Positions 41,471 to 51,146 are shown, counted from the first letter of the stretch. The stretch: DNA of 64,000 nt from Salinimicrobium terrae DSM 17865 (GCF_000424665.1 NZ_AUKI01000016.1:186001-250000); one strand, 5' to 3'. Notes: generated from the letters alone by a model not told the origin. Numbers and translations are program-made.

Positions 41471-43840
41471 TTATATTCTGCGGCCAATAATATTAGTGCA
41501 AATTGTAGCAAAAGCAATGATGCTAATGGAGCTAAGCGGCATAAGAATGGCTGCAATAATGGGAGATAATTGCCCGGTAACTGCAAAATAAAGTCCCACC
41601 ACATTATACAGAAAGGAAAGTGTCATACTTATTTTGATCACCGTCATCGCCGATTTTGAGGCCTTGATGAATTTATAGAGACTGTCGAACCTGCTCGCGT
41701 CGAGAATAGCGTCACAGGCAGGGGAGAAAACATTTACATTTTCTGAAATTGCGATTCCTACTTCGCTTTTTGCCAGTGCCCCGGCATCATTAAGTCCATC
41801 GCCCACCATAATTGTCTTTTTCCCCTGTTGTTGCAGGGAGGCAATGTAGTCGAGTTTATTTTCTGGTTTCTGGTTAAAAAGCATTTCGGTTTTTGCAGGT
41901 AGTAATTGTTCCAGTCTGGTTTTTTCCCCTTCGTTATCCCCCGAGAGGATAGACAGATGGTAATTTGGTGCCAATTCAGCAAAGAGCTTTTTTACCCCTT
42001 CGCGATACTCGTTATAGAAGATGTATCTGCCCTTGTACTCGTTGTTAGCACTAATGTGAACTGAAGTGTTGAGGGTTTGTGCCGCTACTGTACTGCCTAC
42101 AAAGTCGGCTGAACCTACTTTCATGGCTTGCTTCTGGTGCATTGATTCTATTCCTTTCCCGGTGATCTCGCGGAATTCTTCGGGCGGAGTGATATCATAT
42201 TCGGCCAGCATATCATATAAGGTGCGACTTAACGGGTGATTGGAAGCACGAAGAGTATTTTTCAGAAGAGATTCTTCTTCCGTAGTAAGCATTATGCCCT
42301 CGTAGCTAACGCTGCTTTTTTTGTTGGAGGTGATGGTTCCTGTTTTGTCAAAAATCAAAGTATCGGCCTTTGCCAGTTGCTCGATCACCCCGGCATTTTT
42401 TAGATAAAATTTCTTATTTCCGAAGATCCGCAATAGATTTCCAAGCGTGAAAGGAGTCGACATAGCCAGGGCACAGGGACAGGCGATAATGAGTACTGCT
42501 GTAAAGACATTTATCGCAGTGGCAAAATCTAAAAACGCCCAGAACCCTGCAGCCGAGAAAGCAATAAGCAGCAGCACGATCGTAAAGTATTTGCTTATAT
42601 GATTGATAAAGGAGGTGAAGGAATCTTCTTTCTTTACCTGGAAAACGTCATTGCTCCACAATTTGGTGAGGTAACTTTGAGAAACCGATTTTAGGGCTTC
42701 CATTTCAATCATCCCTGAAACCTGACGCCCTCCCGCAAATAATTTATCCCCCGATGCTTTATGTACGGCCTCGGCTTCACCTGTTACAAAGCTGTAGTCA
42801 ATACGGGCATTCCCATTGATGAGGATCCCATCTACAGGGATAAGTTCTTCATTTCTTATAAGAATACGGTCTCCTTTGTCAATGTCGTGTACATGGATAC
42901 TTTCTTCCCTCCCATCATGATTGATGCGGGTAATACCAATGGGAAAGTAAGATTTATAATCCCTTTCAAAAGAGAGAAAATTATAGGTCTTTTGCTGGAA
43001 AAATTTTCCGAGGGTAAGGAAAAATACGAGACCTGTAAGACTGTCAAAGAATCCTGTGCCCCAGTCGAAAGAGATTTCTAATGTACTACGCACAAAAAGG
43101 ACAAGAACTCCCAGGGCTAAAGGCACATCGATATTGAGAATCTTTGCCCGTAAACCTTTGTAGGCCGAGATAAAATAATCCCGTGCCACGTAAAAAACAA
43201 CGGGAAGGGAAAAGGTAAACATAAGCCATCTAAAAAGACCTTTATACTGCTCCAGCCAGTATTCATTGACTTCAAAATATTCGGGAAAGGATAAAAACAT
43301 TACATTCCCAAAAGCAAAACCTGCAACGCCCAGTTTATAGATAATGCTCCGGTTGATTTTCTTTTTTCCGGTTTCACTATCATCCAGACTTATGTATGGC
43401 TCGTAGCCAATGCTGCTAAGAAATAACACCAGATCCTTTAAATTCAGTTTTTCTGAATTATAAGTAATGCGAAGGTTTTTTTTAGGAAAATCTACTTGTG
43501 AGGTGGTGATTTCGGCTCTTAGCTTGTTGAGGTTTTCAAGGATCCAGATGCAGGAACTGCAGTGAATATGGGGAATGTACAGGCAAATTACCTGCAGCCT
43601 TCCATCATTGAATTCCAGTAGTTTCTCTGCAATTTTTTCGTTGCTCAAAAAATCATACTTTCCATCGAATTTTGGTGGTGCCGCACCGGGTGCAGCTTCC
43701 ATATCATAATAGGAAGTGAGGCCGTTCTCTGAAAATATTTCATAAACGGTCTTGCAGCCATTGCAGCAAAAAGACTTGTCATCGAAATTAATACATGACT
43801 TAATCGCATCACCGCAGTGATAACAAGAAAGTTCCTCCAT
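41471..43840 (-). CDS. ccoI: Copper-transporting P-type ATPase CcoI (FixI)
   Basis: The 789-aa P1B ATPase starts with a Cys-rich metal site (CYHCGDAI, FCCNGCKTVYE) and an HMA-like domain (IHCSSCIW). The transport motif ACPCALAMSTP, the phosphorylation loop DKTGTIT and the hinge GDGLNDAGAL follow. It exports copper for cbb3 assembly. It stands apart from the ccoNOQP operon but shares the FNR-like box and promoter layout. Confidence 0.95.
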   Translation of the reverse strand: MEELSCYHCGDAIKSCINFDDKSFCCNGCKTVYEIFSENGLTSYYDMEAAPGAAPPKFDGKYDFLSNEKIAEKLLEFNDGRLQVICLYIPHIHCSSCIWILENLNKLRAEITTSQVDFPKKNLRITYNSEKLNLKDLVLFLSSIGYEPYISLDDSETGKKKINRSIIYKLGVAGFAFGNVMFLSFPEYFEVNEYWLEQYKGLFRWLMFTFSLPVVFYVARDYFISAYKGLRAKILNIDVPLALGVLVLFVRSTLEISFDWGTGFFDSLTGLVFFLTLGKFFQQKTYNFLSFERDYKSYFPIGITRINHDGREESIHVHDIDKGDRILIRNEELIPVDGILINGNARIDYSFVTGEAEAVHKASGDKLFAGGRQVSGMIEMEALKSVSQSYLTKLWSNDVFQVKKEDSFTSFINHISKYFTIVLLLIAFSAAGFWAFLDFATAINVFTAVLIIACPCALAMSTPFTLGNLLRIFGNKKFYLKNAGVIEQLAKADTLIFDKTGTITSNKKSSVSYEGIMLTTEEESLLKNTLRASNHPLSRTLYDMLAEYDITPPEEFREITGKGIESMHQKQAMKVGSADFVGSTVAAQTLNTSVHISANNEYKGRYIFYNEYREGVKKLFAELAPNYHLSILSGDNEGEKTRLEQLLPAKTEMLFNQKPENKLDYIASLQQQGKKTIMVGDGLNDAGALAKSEVGIAISENVNVFSPACDAILDASRFDSLYKFIKASKSAMTVIKISMTLSFLYNVVGLYFAVTGQLSPIIAAILMPLSSISIIAFATICTNIIGRRI

Positions 43841-43866
43841 AAAAATTGCTCGTTTCGTACCGGGTA

Positions 43867-43910
43867 CAAAGGTTGAAAATGAGCGGATTGGAAAATATGA
43901 CGTGGATCAG
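43867..43910 (-). promoter_or_regulatory. FNR/CRP-like box and -7 element of ccoI
   Basis: The box ATGAC-GTGG-ATCAG is at 43897-43910. The -7-like AACCTTTG on the minus strand is at 43867-43874. The centres are again 33 bp apart, and the box lies 57-70 bp from the ccoI start. Confidence 0.7.
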
Positions 43911-43955
43911 GTTTTCGAAGGTTGCCTAATTTATATAGTAGTCATGACATTGAGG

Positions 43956-44843
43956 TCATTCCTTAGGGTGACTGGCATACTTCTCGATTTCAGAATTAAG
44001 TTCGGCCCCCAGAAGAATAATGAAACTGGTGAGGAAAAGCCATAAAAGCATTACTACCACTGCTGAAATAGACCCATAGACTTCTCCATAACTTCCGAAG
44101 TTCTTTACGTAAAAAGAGAATCCCCAGGAAGCAATTAACCACAGGACGGTGGCCAGTAAAGCCCCCGGAAGCACCCATTTAAATTTTGAGCTTTCTTTTG
44201 CCGGGGCATATTTATAAATAGCTGCAAGAAAAAAGATTACAATTGCTGCCAAGATCAACCAGCGACCATAACTAATAAGCGTTTCTATGCCCGAAGGTAG
44301 TCCTAAATGTTCCACAATTGCCGGGAATATCACAATCACACCCATGCTTATAATAACCAGAATGACTGCTGCCAGTGTAAATAGAAGAGTAAGGGCATTC
44401 TGTTTGATAAATCCGCGGTCGTCATTAGTCCCATAAGCTATGTCAACCCCGGTAAAAAGTGATTTTGTTCCTTTGTTTGCACTCCAGAGACTAAAAAGAA
44501 TTCCCAGGGCCATGCTCCATCCCAGGGCGGAGCCGGAGGTAGAAACTATGTCCTCAAGTTGTTTTTCTAAAATTTCCAGAGCTTGATCTGGCATCACAGA
44601 GGATATATTGTCAAGTTGTTGCTGAATACTTTCAGGATCCATTGCGAGTCCATAAATGGAGACTAAAGCTCCAATTGCAGGAAATACTGCGAGAAAAGCA
44701 TAAAAAGCTACTCCGGCGGAAACTATGGAAACATTATTTTCTCCTATTTCATCCTTTACCCTTAGAGCAATTTTTTTCCATCCTGAAGATGAAATTTCGG
44801 AAGGTTTATCAAATTTTTTTGGTGGTAGATAATCATATTTCAT
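43956..44843 (-). CDS. YihY/BrkB-family membrane protein
   Basis: The 295-aa protein has about six membrane segments. IVSAGVAFYAFLAVFPAIGALVSIYG near residues 40-65 and SSWGFSF...YGEVYGSISAVVVMLLWLF near the end are typical of the YihY/UPF0761 family. Transport or envelope function unknown. Confidence 0.88.
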   Translation of the reverse strand: MKYDYLPPKKFDKPSEISSSGWKKIALRVKDEIGENNVSIVSAGVAFYAFLAVFPAIGALVSIYGLAMDPESIQQQLDNISSVMPDQALEILEKQLEDIVSTSGSALGWSMALGILFSLWSANKGTKSLFTGVDIAYGTNDDRGFIKQNALTLLFTLAAVILVIISMGVIVIFPAIVEHLGLPSGIETLISYGRWLILAAIVIFFLAAIYKYAPAKESSKFKWVLPGALLATVLWLIASWGFSFYVKNFGSYGEVYGSISAVVVMLLWLFLTSFIILLGAELNSEIEKYASHPKE

Positions 44844-44917
44844 AACTGATTTTTCTGATATTCTTTAAAATAAGGAAAACCGGTGGTAGATTAAATTTTT
44901 GTTTCTATAAACAATTG

Positions 44918-46180
44918 TTAATTCCCCTTTTCTTCCGGTTTAGGTTGTCTTTTCTTCTTAAAATGGCCCACAACAGAAGGTGCGGTAAACCCATGGATTA
45001 CAATAGATATTAAAATTATATAGGCAGTTATAGCGTACAGCTCATTTTTGTGATCAAAGTAATCGAAGGTGACGAAAGCCCATGAGAGGTAGAAGATAGA
45101 ACCTATTCCTCTTATACCAAAAAAGCTGACGGCTAATTTACTTTTGAAACTTTCCTTAAAACCTCCCAGGGCAATAAGCCCTGCAAGAGGCCTTACAAGA
45201 AGCACGAATATAAAGGCGAAAGCAATTCCTTTCCAGTCGGTAAGAGTAAGCATCCCATTCATTATGGAACCCCCAAAGAGGAGGATGTAGATCACCATAA
45301 AAAGATGTTCCATTTCCGTAATAAAATCGTGGAGTTTTTTCTTGTAATCCTGACCAACTTTTTCATAGTATCTAAGGCTAAAACCCGCAAAAAATACGGC
45401 GAGGAAGCCGTAGCCATGAATTAACTCTGTAGCACCATAAGTCATGAATGTAAGGGAAAGAGCCAGGAAACCAACAAATGTTTTTACTCCGGCGTACTTG
45501 TAAAGGCGATCCATCAAAGTTCCGATCAACCACCCAATAAACACTCCCGCAATTACACCTATAATCACTTTTAAAATTAATTTATCCCAGAACCATTCTG
45601 AAAAACTAAAAGCAGCCCAGGTTCCTGCTTGGGCTACAAGAACTGCCAGGTAGGTAAAGGGATAAGCGATTCCGTCATTTAGGCCTGCTTCGGCGGTTAG
45701 AGTAAACCGTATGTCATCGTGGTACTCTTCTTCCTCCATGGGATCATCCAATTGAACCTCTGCAGCCAGGACAGGATCTGTTGGTGCAAGTACCGCGGCC
45801 AGTAATAAACTTGAAGGCACACTCAGCAATAGGAAATACTGCCCCAGGAAATAGGCAGATATCATGCAGATAGGCATGGTTACAAATACGAGGAGAAGGG
45901 GTTTACGCCAGGCCTTAAAAGAATAATTCTGCCCCATCTTTAGACCGGCTCCCATAAGAGAAATAATTACAAGAGCTTCTGAAAAATACATAAGATCCCG
46001 GTCATTCCACAGAGGATCGGGCCAACCCAGGGGTAATCCAATGGCAAAAAGTCCGAATCCTATAAGTAATAGTACAATTGGGGAACTAATCCTGAGTTTT
46101 TTGGAAAAAGACGGCAGCCATGCCATAATAATGGTAGCAAATCCAAGGCCTGCCAGAATCAGGTAGTGTTCTTTCATCAT
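44918..46180 (-). CDS. Na+/H+ antiporter, CPA1 type
   Basis: The 420-aa protein has about twelve membrane segments. APTDPVLAAEVQLDD and AEAGLNDGIAYP hold the conserved acidic residues and the ND motif of NhaP/CPA1 antiporters. The start is ATG 46180 or the next codon. It would export sodium or potassium for protons. Confidence 0.85.
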   Translation of the reverse strand: MMKEHYLILAGLGFATIIMAWLPSFSKKLRISSPIVLLLIGFGLFAIGLPLGWPDPLWNDRDLMYFSEALVIISLMGAGLKMGQNYSFKAWRKPLLLVFVTMPICMISAYFLGQYFLLLSVPSSLLLAAVLAPTDPVLAAEVQLDDPMEEEEYHDDIRFTLTAEAGLNDGIAYPFTYLAVLVAQAGTWAAFSFSEWFWDKLILKVIIGVIAGVFIGWLIGTLMDRLYKYAGVKTFVGFLALSLTFMTYGATELIHGYGFLAVFFAGFSLRYYEKVGQDYKKKLHDFITEMEHLFMVIYILLFGGSIMNGMLTLTDWKGIAFAFIFVLLVRPLAGLIALGGFKESFKSKLAVSFFGIRGIGSIFYLSWAFVTFDYFDHKNELYAITAYIILISIVIHGFTAPSVVGHFKKKRQPKPEEKGN

Positions 46181-46260
46181 AGAAAAATAGGATTTATTCC
46201 TTTTTTAAGTTCCTAAAGGAATGTTACTTCTTTACCAATGATTAGAAAATTCAGGATTTT

Positions 46261-46312
46261 AGGATATTATCCTAGACCTTAGTAGGATATTTTCCAAAAA
46301 ATATTAAATTTG
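46261..46312. promoter_or_regulatory. Operator and promoter of the S24 regulator
   Basis: AGGATA-T-TATCCT at 46261-46273 is a perfect palindrome; an imperfect copy AGGATATTTTCC follows at 46284-46295. The -7 element TAAATTTG at 46305-46312 is an exact TAnnTTTG match. The repressor ATG is only 5 bases after it, so the message would be nearly leaderless. The second site overlaps the -33 region, which fits autorepression. Confidence 0.6.
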
Positions 46313-46317
46313 TTAGT

Positions 46318-47085
46318 ATGGGAACAGATGTATCACAAGAAATCAAAAGGTTTAAGGAGGTAAGGGATGAAAATAATTTTACTCAAACAGAGTTTGCAGG
46401 CTTGCTGGGTATCAAAAATTCTACTGCCGATATAGAGAGGGGGCGCACTAAACTCTCCGGTAGAGTAGTGGCCGAACTTTTGCGGCAATTCGGGATTAAT
46501 CCTATGTGGTTGTTTGGGGAGAGTAATCAAAAATATCTTCAAGTCACAAAAGGAGATATAAGTCCCAAAGTGGTTAGCCTTAACAGTGCAGAGGAAGAGA
46601 ACATTGTGCTGGTAAATGTGAAGGCGGCGGCAGGTTACCCGCATAACGTGCAGGATGTGGAGTGGTATCAGCAACTGCCTGCCTTTGATATTCCTTTACC
46701 TGAATATCGGAATGCCACTCATAGGGGATTTCAGATTGAAGGTGACAGTATGTTACCCAATTTTAGACCGGGCGAATGGGTATTGGGCAAGGCGGTTCCA
46801 ACGATTGAAGAAGCGAGCAATAACAGGGTTTATGTTGTTGTCCTTTATGATTCGGTTTTGGTAAAAAAAATTCAAAAACTACCCGATCCTTCCAAACTTC
46901 TACTAATTTCACTAAATGAAGAGTACCTGCCTATTGAGGTGCGAGTGAATGATATCCAGGAGTTATGGCAGGTAAATTCCAAGCTAACCTTTAATCTGGA
47001 TGCACCCTCAGAAAGCAGCCTGCTTAAACAGTTACAGCAGTCAATGGAAGAATTAAAAAGTGAATTTAAAACTATCCGCCATTAA
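46318..47085 (+). CDS. XRE-S24 (LexA/CI-like) repressor
   Basis: The 255-aa protein has an N-terminal HTH (about 8-60, NFTQTEFAGLLGI) and a C-terminal S24 peptidase-like domain. AAAGYP gives the autocleavage-type Ala-Gly pair, IEGDSMLP the serine, and VLVKKIQ the lysine of the Ser-Lys dyad. The tail (about 235-255) is a charged helix. It acts as a self-cleaving repressor, possibly of a prophage-like or damage response. Target genes are not evident in the window. Confidence 0.88.
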   Translation: MGTDVSQEIKRFKEVRDENNFTQTEFAGLLGIKNSTADIERGRTKLSGRVVAELLRQFGINPMWLFGESNQKYLQVTKGDISPKVVSLNSAEEENIVLVNVKAAAGYPHNVQDVEWYQQLPAFDIPLPEYRNATHRGFQIEGDSMLPNFRPGEWVLGKAVPTIEEASNNRVYVVVLYDSVLVKKIQKLPDPSKLLLISLNEEYLPIEVRVNDIQELWQVNSKLTFNLDAPSESSLLKQLQQSMEELKSEFKTIRH

Positions 47086-47092
47086 AAAAAGG

Positions 47093-47117
47093 AGGCCTGA
47101 CATAAGCCAGGCCTTTT
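47093..47117 (+). terminator. Terminator of the S24 regulator
   Basis: The stem AGGCCTG/CAGGCCT has an 8-nt loop and is followed by T4. Confidence 0.7.
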
Positions 47118-47169
47118 GTGGGGATCACCAGATCCCTGGTTATAGTTCGTTAAGTTCCGGGGATATTAT

Positions 47170-47403
47170 TTAGTTATCATCTCCTATTTTCTCAATTTCT
47201 TCATCTATTTCTTTGTTGACTTCGGTATCTACTTTCCTGGCTGTTCTTTCAAGGATGCCTTCATTTTCTTTTTCTGCAACTTCTATGTCTTCCTTCTCCA
47301 CTCTTACTTCGCGCACAATTGTTTCATTGTTTACTTCCTCTCTACAGGATGTAAAGGTGAAGGTCGTTAAAACTATGGAAACTATTAAAAATCTAAATTT
47401 CAT
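47170..47403 (-). CDS. Acidic lipoprotein, 77 aa
   Basis: The lipobox FTSC precedes a Glu/Lys-rich helix (EKEDIEVAEKENEGILERT and EEIEKIGDDN). It is probably an outer-membrane lipoprotein with a helical mature part. Function unknown. Confidence 0.65.
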   Translation of the reverse strand: MKFRFLIVSIVLTTFTFTSCREEVNNETIVREVRVEKEDIEVAEKENEGILERTARKVDTEVNKEIDEEIEKIGDDN

Positions 47404-47534
47404 AATATATTAATTTGGGTTTGAATCGGTGAAGGTAGAGGACTCATGCATCACTTATTTTAATATTGGCAACGAATTATGATTCAACTTGAAATAAATC
47501 GTAAAAATTAATATTTAGCTTAGTATTTAACCCG

Positions 47535-47572
47535 TAAAAAAAAGAAGCCGCCTAAAATGATTTTAGGCGGCT
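47535..47572 (-). terminator. Terminator of the EF-hand gene
   Basis: A 12-bp perfect stem AGCCGCCTAAAA/TTTTAGGCGGCT has a 3-nt loop. Minus-strand T-run follows. Confidence 0.85.
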
Positions 47573-47599
47573 CCCGTGTAATGCTAATTTTAGTAGTGA

Positions 47600-48211
47600 T
47601 TACCAGGTGTCATAGTAGACAGTATAGGTGTTATATTCGTCCTCATCCCAGAATCCATCATCATCTTCATCCCAAAGGCCGAAAAGACCATCTCCCCATT
47701 CATCGTTATCTACTAAGCCATCATCGTCCAGGTCATAATCATTAAACCAGTCAGAATCGCCCCATCCTTCATACCATTCATCCTCATCAAGAAATCCATC
47801 GTCGTCAAGATCGTATTCTGCAAAATCACCTACAGCACCGTAGTCCCCGTATAGGTTGTTATAGCCTTCATTCCACTCATTCTCACCAATAAGACCATCG
47901 TTATCGGCATCTACCCAACCATAGTAGGTGGTATAGAATTCGTTATCATCCAGATAACCGTCTGAATCGACATCCCAGGTGGCCCAATCATCGTCATAGG
48001 CTTCTCCAAATTCATCTGAATCCCATAAATTGTCATCGTCGAGATCATATTCTCCAAAACCGTCATCCATAACCTCTTCATCAAAAACCTCAGTTTCCAG
48101 ATCGTCCTCAAGTATTTCTGTTTCTCCGACCTCTCTTTCGGCATCTTTACAAGATAAAAATGCACTGCTTGCAGTAAATAAAAATGCAAATGCTAAAATA
48201 AATCGTTTCAT
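47600..48211 (-). CDS. Acidic EF-hand lipoprotein, 203 aa
   Basis: The lipobox FLSC precedes a protein with many Asp/Glu and Trp/Tyr residues. Six or more calcium loops of DxDxDG type are seen (DLDDDNLWDSDE, DVDSDGYLDDNE, DADNDGLIGENE, DLDDDGFLDEDE, DLDDDGLVDNDE, DEDDDGFWDEDE). It is strongly acidic and probably calcium-binding. It resembles the EF-hand protein at 19721. Confidence 0.8.
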   Translation of the reverse strand: MKRFILAFAFLFTASSAFLSCKDAEREVGETEILEDDLETEVFDEEVMDDGFGEYDLDDDNLWDSDEFGEAYDDDWATWDVDSDGYLDDNEFYTTYYGWVDADNDGLIGENEWNEGYNNLYGDYGAVGDFAEYDLDDDGFLDEDEWYEGWGDSDWFNDYDLDDDGLVDNDEWGDGLFGLWDEDDDGFWDEDEYNTYTVYYDTW

Positions 48212-48240
48212 AATATTCTTTTTTAAGTTTATATGTAGTA

Positions 48241-48265
48241 CTGTGAAAGGATTTTCCTTTCACAG
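48241..48265. other. Perfect hairpin between the EF-hand and 562-aa genes
   Basis: CTGTGAAAGG-N5-CCTTTCACAG, a 10-bp stem, lies directly after the 48278 stop. No T-run follows on the minus strand, so it could terminate weakly or lie in the EF-hand leader. Confidence 0.5.
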
Positions 48266-48277
48266 GTATTTCTTTTT

Positions 48278-49966
48278 CTAAAATATCCCTTCAAGTGCGA
48301 GCATCCCACCTATTGCCGATGCTGCGGCCGAAACAATTCCGGTCGCTACCAGCCACCATGCTGCAGTTGCGGCTGCTTTTCTTGATTCTTCGGCAGCAAT
48401 TAGAGCCTTGTCTTTGGCTTCAGCCATTTTCTCGTTCACTTTGATTTGTACATTGTAAGCTTTTTCAAGAACAGTATCTCTGGCACTTACAATTTTATCA
48501 GCTATAGGCTCTGCTTCGCTGCGGCTAAGAGAAGTTTTGTTCGTGATCATAGTGATCATCTCCTCCTTATTATAATGCTCCAGTTTATATTTTAAATCTG
48601 GACCGGCTCCTGAATCCTGGAAAATCGAAGTGAAATCTGAGTATATTCTGTTCAGATCAGACTTTCCGCTTGAGAACATGCTCTTAACTTTGGCTTCAAC
48701 ATCTCCTTCTTTCTTCTGCAATCGGCTTTTCTCTACATTAGCATCGCCTTTCTTCTCATTAAAGAAAGAACTCACTTTATTAAAGACTTTTTCCACCTGA
48801 GAGATCTTTTGATCTGCCTCCTGTTCACTCATATTTTGCGATGCAAGAAGTTGAACAAGGGTATTTCGATCCATTGCACTCGCCTTTGCTTTAGCAATAT
48901 TACTGGCTTCTTTAGGTTCGTTCAGAATTCTTTTAAGGTCCTGTTCCAGTTTATCCGGTTGCAGTTCCTTATTATCTGTATTCTTTAAAGCTTTTCTGAT
49001 CTCTTCCTGATACTTATCTATTTGTTGTCTGTCAGCCGGAGTAAGATCTTCAATACCTGCTTTAGCTTTTTCTTCCGGAGAACCATCCCCCTGCGCAATG
49101 TTTTTAATATTTTTGACATGCTCTTTCACGGCCTCTTTATCCTCTTTGGAAAGAGTACTTTTATCGGCCTCTTCAAGAATTAATTTCTTTACTGAATTTG
49201 GATAGTCGAAATCAGCTTTTTCAGTAACCTGAAGATCCGTCAGCAAATCCTTAATCTGTTTCTTAATATTACTAATGTCTACCTTTTGGGGTTTTAGTTG
49301 TTGAACATAATCTTCAACTTTTTTATCGACATCATTAGTAGAGAACAATTTTTCCAATTGCTTTCTCATTTCTTTTGCTTCTGTCCTGGCCTGGGTTTTA
49401 GCGACATCTTTAGCCACACTGGCATCAGATTGTGAGAACGCTGAACCGGCAGACGAAAGACCTTGTTTTACGGCCGATGCAAGACCACCTACGAGAGAGG
49501 TCACCATACTTGCTTCAAGATAGGTTACTAACATGAAAAAAGCAGCCCAAATTACCAGTCCTAATGTGGCTCCAATAAAGTTGGCACCTATAAGACCAAG
49601 TTTTACAGCCAGTAAGCTGGCAAAGAAAAGCGCTATAGAAGTGGTGATTAGAGTCCATGCTCCAAGTCCTGTGGATACTTTTTGTCCCACATTCATTCCG
49701 TCATCATCGTCATCATCATTATGCGCCTTTTGACGATCTTTGGAAGAATCTTTATGTCCTTTTTTCCGGATGTTTCCTACTGCTGTAATTCCTCCTGCTA
49801 CGGATAATGCAGTTAGCAAAAGCTGGAACCCGAGCGCCAGTAAAACTCCGGCAACTACTACTATGAAGAAGTTGGTGTCTTCAAGAAAATAGGCTGCACC
49901 GGTTTCTTCCTGTGCTAAAAGTTGTGTGGGAATTAGTGTAGATAGAATAAGAATACTTTTTTTCAT
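48278..49966 (-). CDS. Exported or membrane coiled-coil protein, 562 aa
   Basis: I do not recognise the family. After a signal-like start (STLIPTQLLAQ) come membrane segments at about 35-60, 105-160 and 530-560. The central 330 residues are a long Lys/Glu/Gln-rich coiled coil. An acidic patch (HNDDDDDDGMNVG) sits after the first segment. It is located with the two acidic lipoproteins and a receiver-only regulator. Possibly a membrane scaffold. Confidence 0.55.
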   Translation of the reverse strand: MKKSILILSTLIPTQLLAQEETGAAYFLEDTNFFIVVVAGVLLALGFQLLLTALSVAGGITAVGNIRKKGHKDSSKDRQKAHNDDDDDDGMNVGQKVSTGLGAWTLITTSIALFFASLLAVKLGLIGANFIGATLGLVIWAAFFMLVTYLEASMVTSLVGGLASAVKQGLSSAGSAFSQSDASVAKDVAKTQARTEAKEMRKQLEKLFSTNDVDKKVEDYVQQLKPQKVDISNIKKQIKDLLTDLQVTEKADFDYPNSVKKLILEEADKSTLSKEDKEAVKEHVKNIKNIAQGDGSPEEKAKAGIEDLTPADRQQIDKYQEEIRKALKNTDNKELQPDKLEQDLKRILNEPKEASNIAKAKASAMDRNTLVQLLASQNMSEQEADQKISQVEKVFNKVSSFFNEKKGDANVEKSRLQKKEGDVEAKVKSMFSSGKSDLNRIYSDFTSIFQDSGAGPDLKYKLEHYNKEEMITMITNKTSLSRSEAEPIADKIVSARDTVLEKAYNVQIKVNEKMAEAKDKALIAAEESRKAAATAAWWLVATGIVSAAASAIGGMLALEGIF

Positions 49967-50101
49967 ATCTGATTTTTAATTGGTTATATTCCAATTTAGG
50001 AATATTCCTCAGCAGATGTTTCTAAAGTAATCTTAAAAGGTGTCCTATTTAAGGATAACTTATTATTTGATAGGGCATACGTTAAAATTTTCGAGTAAAA
50101 A

Positions 50102-50497
50102 TTAAGAATTAAGCTTTGGAATAAGTTTCATGTAAATCCTTTCACAAGCTTGTTTAGAAAGAGGTTTTTCATAATAATCAATCACCCGGGAATATTGGAT
50201 AGCTTTTTGACGATCACTTTCATTCATAGAAGATGTGACCATTACTACAAAAATTTTCTCTCTTAGAGGGAAACTCTCAATTTTTTTAAGAAATTCCCAT
50301 CCATTGCATTGAGGCATATTAATATCCAGCAAAATTAACAGGTAACGGGAGAAATCATGGTGGTGAATGTACTCCAGTGCTTCTTCAGCACTAAGAAAAT
50401 CAATCACGCTGGAGGAGAGCCTGCTTTTTTTTATAAGCACCTTGTGAAGGAATAAGACGATTGCATCGTCATCAATTACAACAACGTCAAGATTCAT
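50102..50497 (-). CDS. Receiver-only response regulator, 131 aa
   Basis: The single receiver domain has IDDDAIV (acid pocket), LLDINMPQCNG (phospho-acceptor Asp), the Thr of VTSSM, and KPLS (Lys). There is no output domain. In flavobacteria such CheY-like proteins act in phosphorelay branches. No histidine kinase is adjacent. Confidence 0.9.
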   Translation of the reverse strand: MNLDVVVIDDDAIVLFLHKVLIKKSRLSSSVIDFLSAEEALEYIHHHDFSRYLLILLDINMPQCNGWEFLKKIESFPLREKIFVVMVTSSMNESDRQKAIQYSRVIDYYEKPLSKQACERIYMKLIPKLNS

Positions 50498-50603
50498 ATT
50501 TAAAGGTGAGTCATCGGCGGGGAAGCCGGGAATTAGGGTTGTGAATATGAATTAAAAGCAGGCCCAAAGATAACAAAATAAATCCTCCTTTTTCTATTCT
50601 ATG

Positions 50604-51101
50604 CTAAAAGAGGACTTCTTTAAATTCCCAAAGTTTATAGATAAAGAGCAAAAGAAAAATGGAAGTCACCACGAATTCCATAAAGGTAGAGGCGAGTAAC
50701 CCAACAAAGGAACCCGAGGCGGCTCTTAAGGCAGTACGGGAATCGGCTTTATTTAAAATTTCACCTAAGTATGCTCCTATAAAAGGAGCGATAAGAATAG
50801 CAAACGGAATAGGTATGAAGATCCCTGCAAACAACCCGATTGTAGCTCCAAACATACCTTGTTTGCTGCCTCCAAGATATTTTGTTCCCAATGCAGGTAT
50901 GGCATACTGCAGTGCAAATATTATGATGGTGATAACCAGGGTGAACCCCAAAAAGGTATAGTTAACTGGAATTACCGACGTGAGATGCAACAACAGTAAA
51001 CCGCCCCAGCTTACGGGAATTCCGGGTAACATAGGAAGAAAACTTCCGAGTATACCAATAAGCATTAAAATGGCTGCCAGGGCCACCAAAATTAGGTCCA
51101 T
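50604..51101 (-). CDS. DUF456 membrane protein
   Basis: The 165-aa protein has about four membrane segments. GSFLPMLPGIPVSWGGLLLL and GTKYLGGSKQGMFGATIGLFAG match the DUF456 pattern. Function unknown. Confidence 0.85.
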   Translation of the reverse strand: MDLILVALAAILMLIGILGSFLPMLPGIPVSWGGLLLLHLTSVIPVNYTFLGFTLVITIIIFALQYAIPALGTKYLGGSKQGMFGATIGLFAGIFIPIPFAILIAPFIGAYLGEILNKADSRTALRAASGSFVGLLASTFMEFVVTSIFLLLFIYKLWEFKEVLF

Positions 51102-51146
51102 ATTTAAAATTTTTCAGCTAAGATAGAGAAAGAAAAAATAAATTTA

